From: an uncultured cyanobacterium
GTDB lineage: Bacteria > Cyanobacteriota > Cyanobacteriia > PCC-6307 > Cyanobiaceae
Reading direction: 5' to 3'
DNA: 64,000 nucleotides
Assembly (NCBI GenBank): GCA_903823115.1
Contig: CAIJRN010000034.1
Span: 62,001-126,000 of the forward strand
Shown: positions 7,777-16,717 of the stretch, one piece after another
Layout of the letters: each line of letters opens with the position of its first letter
How positions within the stretch are numbered: the first letter of the stretch is position 1
Notes under the pieces: model-generated
What the model was told of the DNA's origin: nothing
Seen by the model: the letters and a program-made list of their open reading frames with translations, nothing else
Databases searched by the model: none
Made by a program: the position numbers and the translations under genes

Positions 7777-9756
7777 TCAGCGCAGGCTGGCCTGAGAGGC
7801 CCGCATCAGGCGCCCCAGCGTGGCCCGATCACTCGCAGGCAAGGGCTTGGGCTGGGCCAGCGGATCCCCATGGTTGTGGGGTCCTTCCGGGCGGATGGCC
7901 GATGCAGCCGGGATACTGGCGAGTTCCTGGGCAGACATCCGGTAGACCGGCTGGCCTTCTTTGATCGTTTCCAGCACCCGGATCGTGCCGATGCTGCCAG
8001 GGTCCACCTTGAGTGGATTGCGCTCGATGATCACCAGATCGGCGAGCTTGCCGGTTTCCAGGCTGCCCTTGCTCTTCTCCTCCTTGATTTGATAGGCGGC
8101 CATCACGGTCACGGCGCGTAGGGCGTCGTAGGGGCTGATCCGTTCGGCCGGTCCTATGACCCGGCCGCTGGCGGTGCGGCGGTTCACGGCGGCATCCACC
8201 AGCCCCAGAATCGTCGGCTGGGGGGACACCGGGGCGTCGTGGGAGAGGGTGTATGGCAGGCCCGCCATCTGGAAGCTGTGGGCGGCGGCGGCCTTGGCGG
8301 CCCGCTCCGGGCCCCAGAACCGCTCCACCGCGTCACCGCCGGAGGAGATCGAGGCCACCAGGAAACTCGGCACGGCGCCGACCGCCTTCATGCGCTGGAT
8401 CTGATCAGGCCGCAGATAGCTGGCATGGATGAACACCGGACGGTGGTCGCTCCAGCCTTTTTTCTTGATCACCGCTTCGATCACGCGCAGGGCCTGATCG
8501 GCGGCGGCATCGCCATTCATGTGCATGTTGATCTGGATGCCGGTGTTCCAGAACCGCTCCACGCCGGCCAGCAGCACCGCATCCGGGATCTGTTCGTAGC
8601 CCCGATATTCGCCGGATTTACCCGGGGGGTTGGTGGTGTAGGGCTGGGTGAACCAGGCGGTGTCAATGCTGCCATCGAGCCAGTATTTGATGCCCCCCAG
8701 CCGCACGCGGTTGATGTAGCGGCGATCGAGATCCGGTCTGGCCGCCAGCAGCAGGGCGGCGGTGCCGGTGGAGGAGGGGGTGTAGGCCTGGGAGACGCCA
8801 TAGGCGGCATCGATCACCTCATTGGTGGCCGAATCCTTGGCACAGATGTAGAGATCGATCGGCAGCAGTTTCTTGTCGATCGCGTTGCGCACCACCGCGA
8901 TGTCGTCCGCGCCCAGACCGATGCCACAATCCTGGGCGGTGGTCTGGCCAAAGCGCGCCCAGGCGGCTGCTCCAGCCAGGATCGCGCCATCGGCCAGCTT
9001 GCCGGTGAAGGCGGGCCGTTGGCTGCGTACCAGATTGAGGGCCGTTTCCTCCATCGGGCCCGAGGGTTCCCGGCTGCCGCTCTGGCGGGCAAAGGCGCCA
9101 CCGGTGGGATCGGCCGTGGCTGCGGTGACTCCAGCCAGTTTGAGCAGGGCGCTGTTCGCCGATCCCAGGTGGCCGGAGGAATCGACGATCATCACGGGCC
9201 GATCGGGCGACACCCCATCCAGCTCGAGGGCGGTGGGCGTGCGCCCTTCTTTCAACGCTCTGGCCTGATAGCCAAAACCCACGATCCAGGCTCCCGCCGG
9301 CACCGAGGCGGCATGGGCCTTGAGACGGGCCACCAGCTCCGGGATGTCCTTGACACCTAAAAGATCGGCATCCATCTGGTTCTTGCCGTAATAGACCATG
9401 TGGCCGTGGGCATCAATGAACCCCGGCAACAGGGTGTGGCCGGCCAGATCGACCCGTTTGGCGCCAGCTCCGGCGGCCTTGATTGCTCCGGCCAGAGGGC
9501 CCACAAAGAGGATCCTGCCGCCCTTCTCCACCAGTGCTTCGGCGTAGACCGGCTTCGGGCCGGCCATGGTGAGGATGTCGCCGCCGCTGTACAGGGTGGC
9601 CGTGGCTGGGGGAAGGGGAACCGCTGCCCAGGCGGCACCGGTGGCGCTGATCAGGCCGAAGGCCAGGCCGAGGCTGCTGGCTAAGCCAAGGCTGCAGGCT
9701 AAGCCAAGGCTGCTGGCCCGAAGACGAACGCAAACCGGGGAAGGGAAAGTGGCCAT
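7777..9756 (-). CDS. Exported amidohydrolase, YtcJ-like (metal-dependent hydrolase)
   Basis: 659 residues from ATG 9756. It opens with a signal peptide (about residues 1-35) whose core contains a repeated SLGLA unit and ends near AAWA. The amidohydrolase metal motif DAHGHM is near 100; a later IHASYLR and a SHDAPVSP block supply further ligands. The C-terminus has KLADLVIIERNPL, typical of the composite beta-domain. Family members (amidohydrolase_3) hydrolyse C-N bonds in cyclic or acylated amides; the substrate is not predictable here. The export signal suggests periplasmic action. The frame extends 62 codons upstream of the chosen start, but without a secretion signal there. Confidence 0.82.
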   Translation of the reverse strand: MATFPSPVCVRLRASSLGLACSLGLASSLGLAFGLISATGAAWAAVPLPPATATLYSGGDILTMAGPKPVYAEALVEKGGRILFVGPLAGAIKAAGAGAKRVDLAGHTLLPGFIDAHGHMVYYGKNQMDADLLGVKDIPELVARLKAHAASVPAGAWIVGFGYQARALKEGRTPTALELDGVSPDRPVMIVDSSGHLGSANSALLKLAGVTAATADPTGGAFARQSGSREPSGPMEETALNLVRSQRPAFTGKLADGAILAGAAAWARFGQTTAQDCGIGLGADDIAVVRNAIDKKLLPIDLYICAKDSATNEVIDAAYGVSQAYTPSSTGTAALLLAARPDLDRRYINRVRLGGIKYWLDGSIDTAWFTQPYTTNPPGKSGEYRGYEQIPDAVLLAGVERFWNTGIQINMHMNGDAAADQALRVIEAVIKKKGWSDHRPVFIHASYLRPDQIQRMKAVGAVPSFLVASISSGGDAVERFWGPERAAKAAAAHSFQMAGLPYTLSHDAPVSPQPTILGLVDAAVNRRTASGRVIGPAERISPYDALRAVTVMAAYQIKEEKSKGSLETGKLADLVIIERNPLKVDPGSIGTIRVLETIKEGQPVYRMSAQELASIPAASAIRPEGPHNHGDPLAQPKPLPASDRATLGRLMRASQASLR

Positions 9757-10096
9757 CCAGGAAGCAGGCAGGATGCGATGGGAGAGCGGCCAAAACCTAG
9801 GGACGACAAGCGGCGGATGCCACGGGTTGGTGCTTTGGCCTGGCGCAAGGTGCTGCGCGGTTCGATCGAGCCCACCACAGCCGTAGGCGTGCGGCGTTCC
9901 TTGCTCAGCTGAAGATCCACTCGACTGCGCTGTACGTGGCAATCAGCCAGGCCTGTTCCGCTGTTCTTCATACACAGTGCCCGTTGTTCAACAGCTCCAG
10001 GAGCAGATCGCCGACTTCCTCCTGACCATAAAAGGGAACCGGAAGATCCTGCATCGCCAGAGCTGATGACCCAGATGACTCCGTAGGCCAAATCTC
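9757..10096. other. 340-bp region without a supportable gene; possible coding scraps
   Basis: No full gene is recognisable. On the minus strand, 9968-10054 reads a short open stretch starting MQDLPVPFYGQEEVGDLL and ending in TGA. The plus strand of the same bases also has a plausible short frame. Either could be the tail of a decayed gene. The promoter of the amidohydrolase gene should lie in the first 100 bases. Confidence 0.35.
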
Positions 10097-10801
10097 ATGG
10101 ACGCGCCCGGCCCTTGGCGGCGATCTCCAGGAACCAAGAACCCGCAATTCCACGCAAGCCATCCCCAAGGGTACGCACGTACCATCGCAGGACCGGCTCG
10201 GATCGCGCTCGCTACGGTGGTTTCAGAAAGCAAGGGTCTTGCTGCACGGTCGCTATGGACGTGGCTGGACCGATCCGGCATCGCTGCCCTGCTGGCCGGC
10301 ACCCTGATCATCCTGATCACGTTCTTCACCTCCTACAGCCATGTCGACATCCCCGGCCATGACAGCGTCGAAGTCAATCAGCAAATCGGAATTCCTCTCC
10401 TCATTGCCGCCCTGGCGGCGCTGGCTGGCGAAGTTAAACTGGCATCCAACAGTCGACGCGCAGATCAACGCGATCGAATCGAGGCAAGAATCCCAGCGAC
10501 TGAGGAACGAATCCGCTCAGCTGAAGAACGAAACCGCTCTGCTGAAGAACGAATCCGAGCAACTGAGGAGCGAATCCGAGCAACTGAGGAACGAAACCGA
10601 GCAACTGAGGAAAGAATCCGCGCAGCTGAAGATCGAAACCGAGCAACTGAAGATCGAGAATGCACGGCTCGCCGCGCTCGAATCCAAGCTCGACTCGCTG
10701 CTGCTCAGTGCCGATTCCTCCTCGCCGATTCCCCCCGCAACCGACTGCAACTGAGCGAGACCCTGGCCCTGTTTCTAGAGGATCTGGGCTTCTCGAAATA
10801 G
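10097..10801 (+). CDS. Membrane protein with Glu/Arg-rich heptad-repeat region
   Basis: Not assigned to a named family. In this frame a hydrophobic helix (GIAALLAGTLIILITFF) at about residues 54-70 and a second (IGIPLLIAALAALAG) near 91-105 are followed by a charged region of eight heptads of the type TEERIRA/AEERNRS. The end, RIQARLAAAQCRFLLADSP then ETLALFLEDLGF, looks genuinely coding. The same DNA is open in another plus frame (10341-10754) with a textbook leucine-heptad pattern, so frame choice is a judgement: I chose this one because the membrane helices and C-terminal domain are only coherent here. The first 40 residues are unconvincing and a downstream GTG may be the real start. Confidence 0.6.
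   Translation: MDAPGPWRRSPGTKNPQFHASHPQGYARTIAGPARIALATVVSESKGLAARSLWTWLDRSGIAALLAGTLIILITFFTSYSHVDIPGHDSVEVNQQIGIPLLIAALAALAGEVKLASNSRRADQRDRIEARIPATEERIRSAEERNRSAEERIRATEERIRATEERNRATEERIRAAEDRNRATEDRECTARRARIQARLAAAQCRFLLADSPRNRLQLSETLALFLEDLGFSK
10501..10668. repeat. 21-bp tandem repeat, eight copies
   Basis: Eight imperfect copies of TGARGAACGAAWCCGMKCARC begin at 10501, 10522, 10543, 10564, 10585, 10606, 10627 and 10648. Because 21 is a multiple of three, each copy encodes one heptad. Two plus-strand frames and all three minus-strand frames stay open through the repeat. Confidence 0.9.
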
Positions 10802-10896
10802 AAATCACGTTCAATGCCCAACAATTAAAGTGCTTGGTCTGTTGGGATTTTGTTGCCGGTTGTTTCGCGAAAGGATGCTCCTTTGCGAGGAACCAG

Positions 10897-10928
10897 GGCC
10901 AGCATGGTGAGTGCTGGCCTTGTTGTTG
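10897..10928 (+). terminator. Probable transcription terminator
   Basis: An 8-bp perfect stem GGCCAGCA / TGCTGGCC with a 7-base loop (10897-10919), followed by TTGTTGTT. It lies about 95 bases after the plus-strand membrane-protein gene and between convergent genes. The U-tract is interrupted, so strength is uncertain. Confidence 0.55.
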
Positions 10929-10977
10929 GAGGGGAGGATTTGGGCAGTTCATTGGCAATCAATCTGCAAGCGCCTAC

Positions 10978-12396
10978 TCATCCCTCCCTCCGGTGCTTCT
11001 TGTAAAACCTCATCACCGCCAGGGCGACACTGCGGGGATCGTGGCGGAGGGTGGCACTGGGGCGGGCTCCTTGCAATGGCGCTCGCATCACCTCGTAGCC
11101 CTGGCTGGCCAGGGTCCGGGCGTCGCAGGTCACCGGTTCGGCCCCCCGCATCCGGTAGTTCGTCACCAGAGGGGAATCGCCCAGATCCTCCTGAGCCAGG
11201 ACCGAGTTGAACAGTCGTTGCTCGATTCCCAGGCTGGCCAACTGGGCTTCGATTGCCCGCAGATGCCCGCCCACATCGAGGCCGTCGGTTTCGCCGGGCT
11301 GGGTCATCAGGTTGCAGATGTACAGGCGTGGGGCCTTGCTGCGGCTGATCGCGCTCACCAGTTCCGGCACCAGCAGATTGGGCAGCAGGGAGGTGTACAG
11401 GCTCCCCGGCCCCAGCACGATCAGATCGGCATGGGCGATCGCCTCCAGCGCCTTCGGTAGGGCCGGAGGGCGCTCCGGGATGCAACCCAGTCGCACGATC
11501 GGACTGGTGGCCTTGCCGATCTGCGATTCGCCCTCGATGCGCTCGCCGTTTTCCAGTTCGGCCCAGAGGCGTACATCCGCATTGGTGGCAGGCACCACCT
11601 GACCCTGCACCGCCAGCACCCGGCTGCTGGCGGTGATCGCCGATTCCAGGCTGCCGGTGATGGCGGTGAGGGCCGTGAGGAAAAGGTTGCCGAAGCTGTG
11701 TCCCTCCAGACCGGTGCCGGAGCGGAAGCGGTATTGAAAGAGGCGCGTCATCAGCGGCTCTTCGGTGGAGAGGGCCGCCAGGCAGTTGCGGATGTCGCCG
11801 GGAGGTGCGACGCCGAACTCCCGCCGCAGCACACCGCTGCTGCCGCCGTCATCGGCGACGGTGACGATGGCGGTGAGATTGGTGCTGTAGCGCTTCAGGC
11901 CCGAGAGCAGGGTGGAGAGGCCCGTGCCTCCGCCGATGGCGACGATCGCCGGACCGCGGTTGAGGCGGCGCTGGGCCAGCAGGGCATCCACCAGCACCGT
12001 GTCCTTTTCCGGAGCCAGGGCCTGCTGGATCGAGCCGAAGCTGCGGCTCTGGCCCAGCCAGATCAGGCCGCCGCCGATCAGCAGCACCAAGGGGCCGGTG
12101 ATGCTGCGGGGCAGCACCCGCGTCAGCTGGGCCAGGGCCATTTTGATCGCCTCCAGGATCCAGTAGATCGGCTGCAGGTCGGCCCAGACGGCGGCGCCGA
12201 GCAGCAGGATCAACAGGCCCAGGCCGGAGGTGAAAATCCAGCGCTTCACCACCAGCCCCGGTTGCAGCCAGCGGGCGGCCCGCCTGGAGCGGCTCACCAG
12301 ATCCTGACGGCGACGATCGCCACGGCCCACCCAGCTCGGTCGTGCGGCGGGTCGCCTCGACCTGGGAGCTTTGGCGCCGGAGCCGCGGACGGGCAA
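10978..12396 (-). CDS. YvcK/CofD-like protein (gluconeogenesis factor family) with N-terminal membrane anchor
   Basis: 472 residues. Two hydrophobic segments near 50-70 and 95-117 precede the CofD-like Rossmann domain, which opens IGGGTGLSTLL near 155 and has DDGGSSGVLRREF near 182. GHSFGNL and VLGPGSLYTSL are also family landmarks. YvcK proteins bind UDP-sugars and influence cell-wall and carbon metabolism in Firmicutes; in cyanobacteria a homologue is standard, often with this membrane extension. The related CofD is a 2-phospholactate transferase, but the cyanobacterial form is not expected to make F420 on its own. Confidence 0.88.
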   Translation of the reverse strand: MPVRGSGAKAPRSRRPAARPSWVGRGDRRRQDLVSRSRRAARWLQPGLVVKRWIFTSGLGLLILLLGAAVWADLQPIYWILEAIKMALAQLTRVLPRSITGPLVLLIGGGLIWLGQSRSFGSIQQALAPEKDTVLVDALLAQRRLNRGPAIVAIGGGTGLSTLLSGLKRYSTNLTAIVTVADDGGSSGVLRREFGVAPPGDIRNCLAALSTEEPLMTRLFQYRFRSGTGLEGHSFGNLFLTALTAITGSLESAITASSRVLAVQGQVVPATNADVRLWAELENGERIEGESQIGKATSPIVRLGCIPERPPALPKALEAIAHADLIVLGPGSLYTSLLPNLLVPELVSAISRSKAPRLYICNLMTQPGETDGLDVGGHLRAIEAQLASLGIEQRLFNSVLAQEDLGDSPLVTNYRMRGAEPVTCDARTLASQGYEVMRAPLQGARPSATLRHDPRSVALAVMRFYKKHRREG

Positions 12397-12525
12397 GAGG
12401 GGAGCGCCGGGACGCGGCGGGGACGTGGACGAACTGTACGGATGGAAACCGTTCGGGGAAAGCGAAAAGTGGTTGGGTCAACGGTTGGGCTGGAAGCTGA
12501 AAAAAACGGGGGCTGAAACGTCAGG

Positions 12526-13392
12526 ATGGGCTGGGAGCCCTTAACGCTCTCCCGTTGTCTTCCCCCAGAGCTCTTGGTCTCCAGTCTTGCCGACGTCGCC
12601 AATACCCCTCCGGACGCTCTCGTGGCCCAGATGGAGCAGCTCACGGTGCGCTGGGGCACCAAACCGCCGGTGCTGGAGTCGGTGGATCTGAATCTGTTCG
12701 CCGGCGAGCGCCTGGTGGTGATCGGCCCTTCCGGGGCCGGCAAATCCACGATCCTGCGACTGCTTTCTGGGCTGCTGCTGCCGTCTACCGGCAGCCTGAG
12801 CATCCACGGCGAGCAGCAGACCTACCTGCGCCTCGATCAGCGCCATCCCCCCGATGTGCGCCTGGTGTTCCAGAACCCGGCCCTGCTGGCCTCGTTGACA
12901 GTGCGCGAGAACGTCGGTTTTCTGCTCTATCGCTTCAGCAAGTTGAGTGATCGGGAGATTCGCGAGCGGGTGAGCCGGGCCCTGGAGGCCGTGGGCCTGG
13001 TGGGGATCGATGAGCTGCTGCCCGGCGAACTCAGCGGTGGCATGCAGAAGCGGGTCAGTTTCGCCCGGGCCCTGATCGATGATCCCGGTGCCGCCGGCGG
13101 CCGCGTGCCCCTGCTGCTGTTCGACGAACCCACGGCCGGCCTCGATCCGGTCGCCTGCACCCGGGTGGAAGATCTGATCGTGCGCACCACCGAGCTCACC
13201 AATGCCTCTTCGGTGGTGGTGAGCCATGTGATCAGCACGATCGAGCGCTGTGCCGAGCGGGTGATGCTCCTGTACGACGGCCATTTCCGCTGGAATGGCA
13301 GCATCGAGGAGTTCCGAGTCACCACCAATCCCTACGTGGTGCAGTTCCGGAGCGGTAGTCTGCGCGGACCCATGCAGCCGGCGGAGCTCTGA
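12526..13392 (+). CDS. ABC transporter ATP-binding protein of an MCE/Mla-type lipid transport system
   Basis: 288 residues. Walker A GPSGAGKST near 66-74, signature LSGGMQKRV near 169, and Walker B LLLFDEPTAGLDP near 198 are all intact. The LSGGMQKR wording is typical of MlaF-like ATPases that move lipids between membranes. The MlaD-like substrate protein follows after four bases, supporting this. No MlaE permease gene is in the window. The start at ATG 12526 gives about 35 extra residues; MEQLTVRWG at 12631 is a shorter alternative. Confidence 0.87.
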   Translation: MGWEPLTLSRCLPPELLVSSLADVANTPPDALVAQMEQLTVRWGTKPPVLESVDLNLFAGERLVVIGPSGAGKSTILRLLSGLLLPSTGSLSIHGEQQTYLRLDQRHPPDVRLVFQNPALLASLTVRENVGFLLYRFSKLSDREIRERVSRALEAVGLVGIDELLPGELSGGMQKRVSFARALIDDPGAAGGRVPLLLFDEPTAGLDPVACTRVEDLIVRTTELTNASSVVVSHVISTIERCAERVMLLYDGHFRWNGSIEEFRVTTNPYVVQFRSGSLRGPMQPAEL

Positions 13393-13396
13393 GCCC

Positions 13397-14434
13397 ATGC
13401 GCCGCAGTGTCCGCGAGGCTCTGGTCGGATTCTCACTGCTCGCAGCAGCCGGCAGTTGTTTCACCTTCTGGCTCTGGCTCAAGGGGGTGTCCCTGAGCCA
13501 GAACACCTGGACCATGCATGCCAGCTTTGCCGATGCGGCGGGTTTGGCGGACCGCTCCCCGGTGGTGTATCGCGGTGTGTTGGTGGGCAATGTCCGCAAG
13601 ATTCAGGTCACCGATCAGGCGGTTCTGGCCGATCTGGAGATCAGCGATTCCAGGCTGCGTCTCCCCAGGCCGGTGGTGGCCAGGGTGGGGGCTGGCTCCC
13701 TGCTCGGCGGCGATGCCCAGGTTTCGCTGATGAGCGCTGGCCAGCCCTTGCCGGCTGACGCCCCTTCGCCGCGGGATCGCAGCTGCAACAACAGCAGGAT
13801 GGTCTGCCAGAACGGCCTGGTGCAGGGCGTGGCCTCGGCCACCCTCACGTCGGTCACCGAAACGGTGCAGAAGATGCTCAATCAGGCCGACAGTGAGAAG
13901 CTCGTCGCCAAGCTGGTGGCCGCCACCGTGAGCTTTGAATCCACCGCTGACGAGACCAAGAAGCTCACCAAAGATGGTCAGGTGTTCATTCAGGATGCCC
14001 AGGTGCTGGTGAAGCAGCTGAACCGTTCGGCCACCAGGATCGATCCGATTATCACCAACATCAACGCTGCCAGCGTCGATACCGCCAAGGCCACCCGGCA
14101 CATCAAGAATCTCACCGCCGCCCTTGATAACCCCAGGACCGTGGCCGATCTGCAGGCCACCCTCACCAATGCCAAGCAGCTCACCGATCGCTGGAGTGCG
14201 GTCGGGGGGGACGTGCGCAAGCTCACCGATGATCCCAAGTTCATGGACGGCATCCGCAGCGTCTCGACGGGGCTCGGCAAGTTTTTCGGGGAGCTGTATC
14301 CAGCCCAGACCGAGGCTGCCAAGGAGCGGGACGATCGCCATCGCCAGGAGCGCCAGCAGGCTCATGAGCAGCCCCCCTCCAGCCGCTTCGCGCCGCGCTC
14401 CAATGCTCCGGCTCCCGTTGGTCCAAATCCTTAG
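13397..14434 (+). CDS. MCE/MlaD-family lipid-binding protein
   Basis: 345 residues from ATG 13397. One N-terminal membrane helix (about 8-28) is followed by the MCE domain (about 38-120), with the typical FADAAGLADRSPVVYRGVLVG stretch here interrupted as in cyanobacterial forms. A long helical region follows, with coiled-coil character to about 300. It anchors in the inner membrane and extends into the periplasm, feeding lipids to or from the ABC ATPase encoded upstream. The tail is Pro/Arg-rich. It forms an operon with 12526-13392. Confidence 0.88.
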   Translation: MRRSVREALVGFSLLAAAGSCFTFWLWLKGVSLSQNTWTMHASFADAAGLADRSPVVYRGVLVGNVRKIQVTDQAVLADLEISDSRLRLPRPVVARVGAGSLLGGDAQVSLMSAGQPLPADAPSPRDRSCNNSRMVCQNGLVQGVASATLTSVTETVQKMLNQADSEKLVAKLVAATVSFESTADETKKLTKDGQVFIQDAQVLVKQLNRSATRIDPIITNINAASVDTAKATRHIKNLTAALDNPRTVADLQATLTNAKQLTDRWSAVGGDVRKLTDDPKFMDGIRSVSTGLGKFFGELYPAQTEAAKERDDRHRQERQQAHEQPPSSRFAPRSNAPAPVGPNP

Positions 14435-14647
14435 GAGTTTACGGAAAAAAACCTTTTAAGTGGCGAAGATCGTGGCGCCAGCATATCCTACGAGTCAGTC
14501 ATTGACCGAGAGGCTGATGAGGCCTTCGCAAAGCTCAAGCCCAAAGACATCTTGATTTTGTCAGCCAGGCATTTCGCGATGTACGGCACTCCCTTCGTGC
14601 CCAATGGGCCCACATGCTATCTGGAAACAAAGGGGGATCATGGGTAG
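14435..14647 (+). pseudogene. 5'-truncated coding remnant, family unknown
   Basis: Directly after the MlaD stop, the same frame reads 70 sense codons with normal protein composition (SVIDREADEAFAKLKPKDIL, then HFAMYGTPFVPNGPTCYLET) and a TAG at 14645. There is no start codon at the front, and the first recognisable Met is internal. I cannot name the family. It looks like the C-terminal piece of a lost gene. Base composition is less GC-rich than the neighbours. Confidence 0.5.
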
Positions 14648-15183
14648 GGGCTATCCGCCAAGACTCTCTTGCTGCTTTGGCGGAAGAGAAGAAGCTTGGA
14701 GTGATCGCAAAACTTGCAGTCAATCGCGAGTCAACTGCCTGAATTCGCGATGCAACCTCTCGAATTCAGGCAGGAATTGGCCTCCAGTCTATTGTGTTTC
14801 AAGCAATGGTATGGACCTTGTTTGAGCTCGGATTGCATCTTGACTGTGGATAGGGGCAGTTTGCGTCATGGATTTTTCGTCGGCATGGAAAGGATTCTCT
14901 CCGGCCTCCAAGTGGCAAGCTCCAATTTCTTTGCCTATGATCTATTGGATAAACTTTGCCCACGGCGAAGAAAAAGTGCTCCACCAATGCCAAGGAGCTG
15001 CCTCACTTCTCAGCCAATGATCATCTTTCAAAGGATGGATCTATGCTGCTAGAGGATGACCTTGTCGTGTTGATTGTGCGTCGCAATCTGGTCTTGGGTA
15101 GGTCTATGTAAATATCGCCTTTTGTCGGCTGGGGTTGATATTGTGATAGCCAGATCTTGCTTGCCTTGTTGCCACAAACTAAA
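14648..15183. other. Gene-poor stretch with degraded coding scraps
   Basis: No intact gene in 536 bases. A second remnant is readable on the plus strand at 14953-15111 (ELPHFSANDHLSKDGSMLLE, then DLVVLIVRRN), open for 53 codons from a stop with no start. The region has lower GC than either flank. With the preceding remnant it looks like one or two horizontally acquired genes in decay. Confidence 0.5.
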
Positions 15184-16626
15184 TCACCCCGCCCCGTTCA
15201 GTCCCCGCTCCGCCTCCTCGGCCAGGACGGTGCACCAGTGATTCACCTGCTCCTGCTCCGCCGCCTCCACCATCACGCGCAGTAATGGTTCGGTGCCGCT
15301 GGCCCGCACCAGCACGCGGCCGGATCCGGCCATGGCTGTTTCGGCCTGCTCGACGGCCTGGCTCAGGGAATCGCACTGGTGCCACTGGGTGCGTTTCTGC
15401 TTGTCCGGCACGGTCACGTTGACCAGTTTCTGGGGATAGGAGCTCCAACTGCCATCCATCCACTCCGCCAGATCCTGGCCGCGGCCGTGCACCAGGGTGG
15501 CCACCTGCAGGGCGGTGAGCAGGCCATCGCCGCTCATGCCGTGCTCGGCCGAGAGGATGTGGCCCGACTGCTCGCCGCCCAGGCCCGCCCCCAGCTCCTG
15601 CATCGCCGCATGCACGTACTGATCGCCCACGGCCGTGCGCTCCAGTACCCCTCCGGATTCTGTCCAGGCCCGCTCGAAGCCCAGGTTGGACATCACCGTG
15701 GCGACGATGCGGTTGTCGGGTAGCTGCCCCGCCTGCCTCAGGGCCGTACCCCAGAGATAGAGAATCTGATCGCCATCGACGCTGCGGCCGCGGCCGTCCA
15801 CCGCCAGCACCCGATCGGCATCGCCATCGAAGGCGAATCCCATCGCCGCCTGTTGCTCGAGCACCGCCTGCCTGAGCGGCTCCAGATGGGTGCTGCCGCA
15901 GCCTTGATTGATGCGGGCGCCATCGGGCTGGCCGTGCAGAACGGTGAGATCAGCGCCCAGCTCCCGGAACACCGCTTCGCCGCAGGCTGTGGCCGACCCC
16001 CAGCAGAGATCGAGCACCACCTTGACGCCATCAAGCCGGCGGCCCTTCGTGCTTTGCAGCAGCGAATCGCGGTAGGAATCCAGTAAGTCATGGCGTTGGT
16101 GGGCGGTGCCCTGGCCGTCGAAGGCCGGTGCCCGGGCCTCGCCGCGCAGCCCCGCTTCGATCGCCTGCTGCTGCTCTCGCTGCAACTTGGCGCCGCTGGC
16201 CCCGAACACCTTGATGCCGTTGTCGTGCGGCGGGTTATGGCTGGCGGACACCATCAGGCCACCGGCAGCCCCCAGGCGCCGGATCGTGCCCGGGATCGCC
16301 GGGGTGGGGCACAGGCCCAGCTGCCAGACCTCGCGGCCGGCGGCCGTCAGCCCGGCCGTCAGGGCCGCCACCAGCATCGGCCCGCTGCTGCGCGAGTCCG
16401 TGCCGATCAGCACCGGCCCTGCGGCCGGCAGCACCAGGCCGCACCAGTAGCCCACCTGCAGCGCCAACGCCGGTGTCACCGCCGTGCCGACGCGGCCGCG
16501 GATGCCATCGGTGCCGAAGCCGGCCACGGCCGCTCCGAGGCTGGCTCCGAGCGGCGAGGCGGCCTTCACCTCGCTGACGGTTGTGCTCACCTTGCTGCTG
16601 CTGCCCACGTCGCGGCCCTCGCTCAT
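15184..16626 (-). CDS. glmM: Phosphoglucosamine mutase
   Basis: 480 residues from ATG 16626. The phosphoserine loop VSASHNPPHDNG is near 128, the Mg-binding DGDADR near 270, and the phosphate-binding RASGTEP near 438. It converts glucosamine-6-phosphate to glucosamine-1-phosphate for UDP-GlcNAc, the precursor of peptidoglycan and surface polysaccharides. The N-terminal 35 residues before FGTDGIRG are variable. The frame extends upstream to 16791, but ATG 16626 fits the family length. Confidence 0.95.
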   Translation of the reverse strand: MSEGRDVGSSSKVSTTVSEVKAASPLGASLGAAVAGFGTDGIRGRVGTAVTPALALQVGYWCGLVLPAAGPVLIGTDSRSSGPMLVAALTAGLTAAGREVWQLGLCPTPAIPGTIRRLGAAGGLMVSASHNPPHDNGIKVFGASGAKLQREQQQAIEAGLRGEARAPAFDGQGTAHQRHDLLDSYRDSLLQSTKGRRLDGVKVVLDLCWGSATACGEAVFRELGADLTVLHGQPDGARINQGCGSTHLEPLRQAVLEQQAAMGFAFDGDADRVLAVDGRGRSVDGDQILYLWGTALRQAGQLPDNRIVATVMSNLGFERAWTESGGVLERTAVGDQYVHAAMQELGAGLGGEQSGHILSAEHGMSGDGLLTALQVATLVHGRGQDLAEWMDGSWSSYPQKLVNVTVPDKQKRTQWHQCDSLSQAVEQAETAMAGSGRVLVRASGTEPLLRVMVEAAEQEQVNHWCTVLAEEAERGLNGAG

Positions 16627-16717
16627 CGCACGTCCCGTCCAGGCGGATCCAGGGCGAAGGCTACGCGGAGCGATTCCAGGGCTCTTCCCCGTGCTCCCGG
16701 CGAGGCCCCGGCGCTGC

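Noticed and set aside
10341-10754. Second plus-strand coiled-coil frame as a separate gene
   Set aside because: Not listed as a gene because it overlaps fully with the frame that has membrane helices and a coherent C-terminus, and it has no clear ribosome site; kept as a finding.
12541-13599. Long minus-strand open frame opposite the MCE ABC genes
   Set aside because: It mirrors the plus-strand ATPase gene, has Gly/Ala/His/Gln-rich composition without motifs, and is an artefact of high GC at third positions. The same applies to long antisense frames at 3999-5519, 29858-31405, 34024-36459, 38156-40747, 41721-43268, 43281-45389 and 52549-53805.
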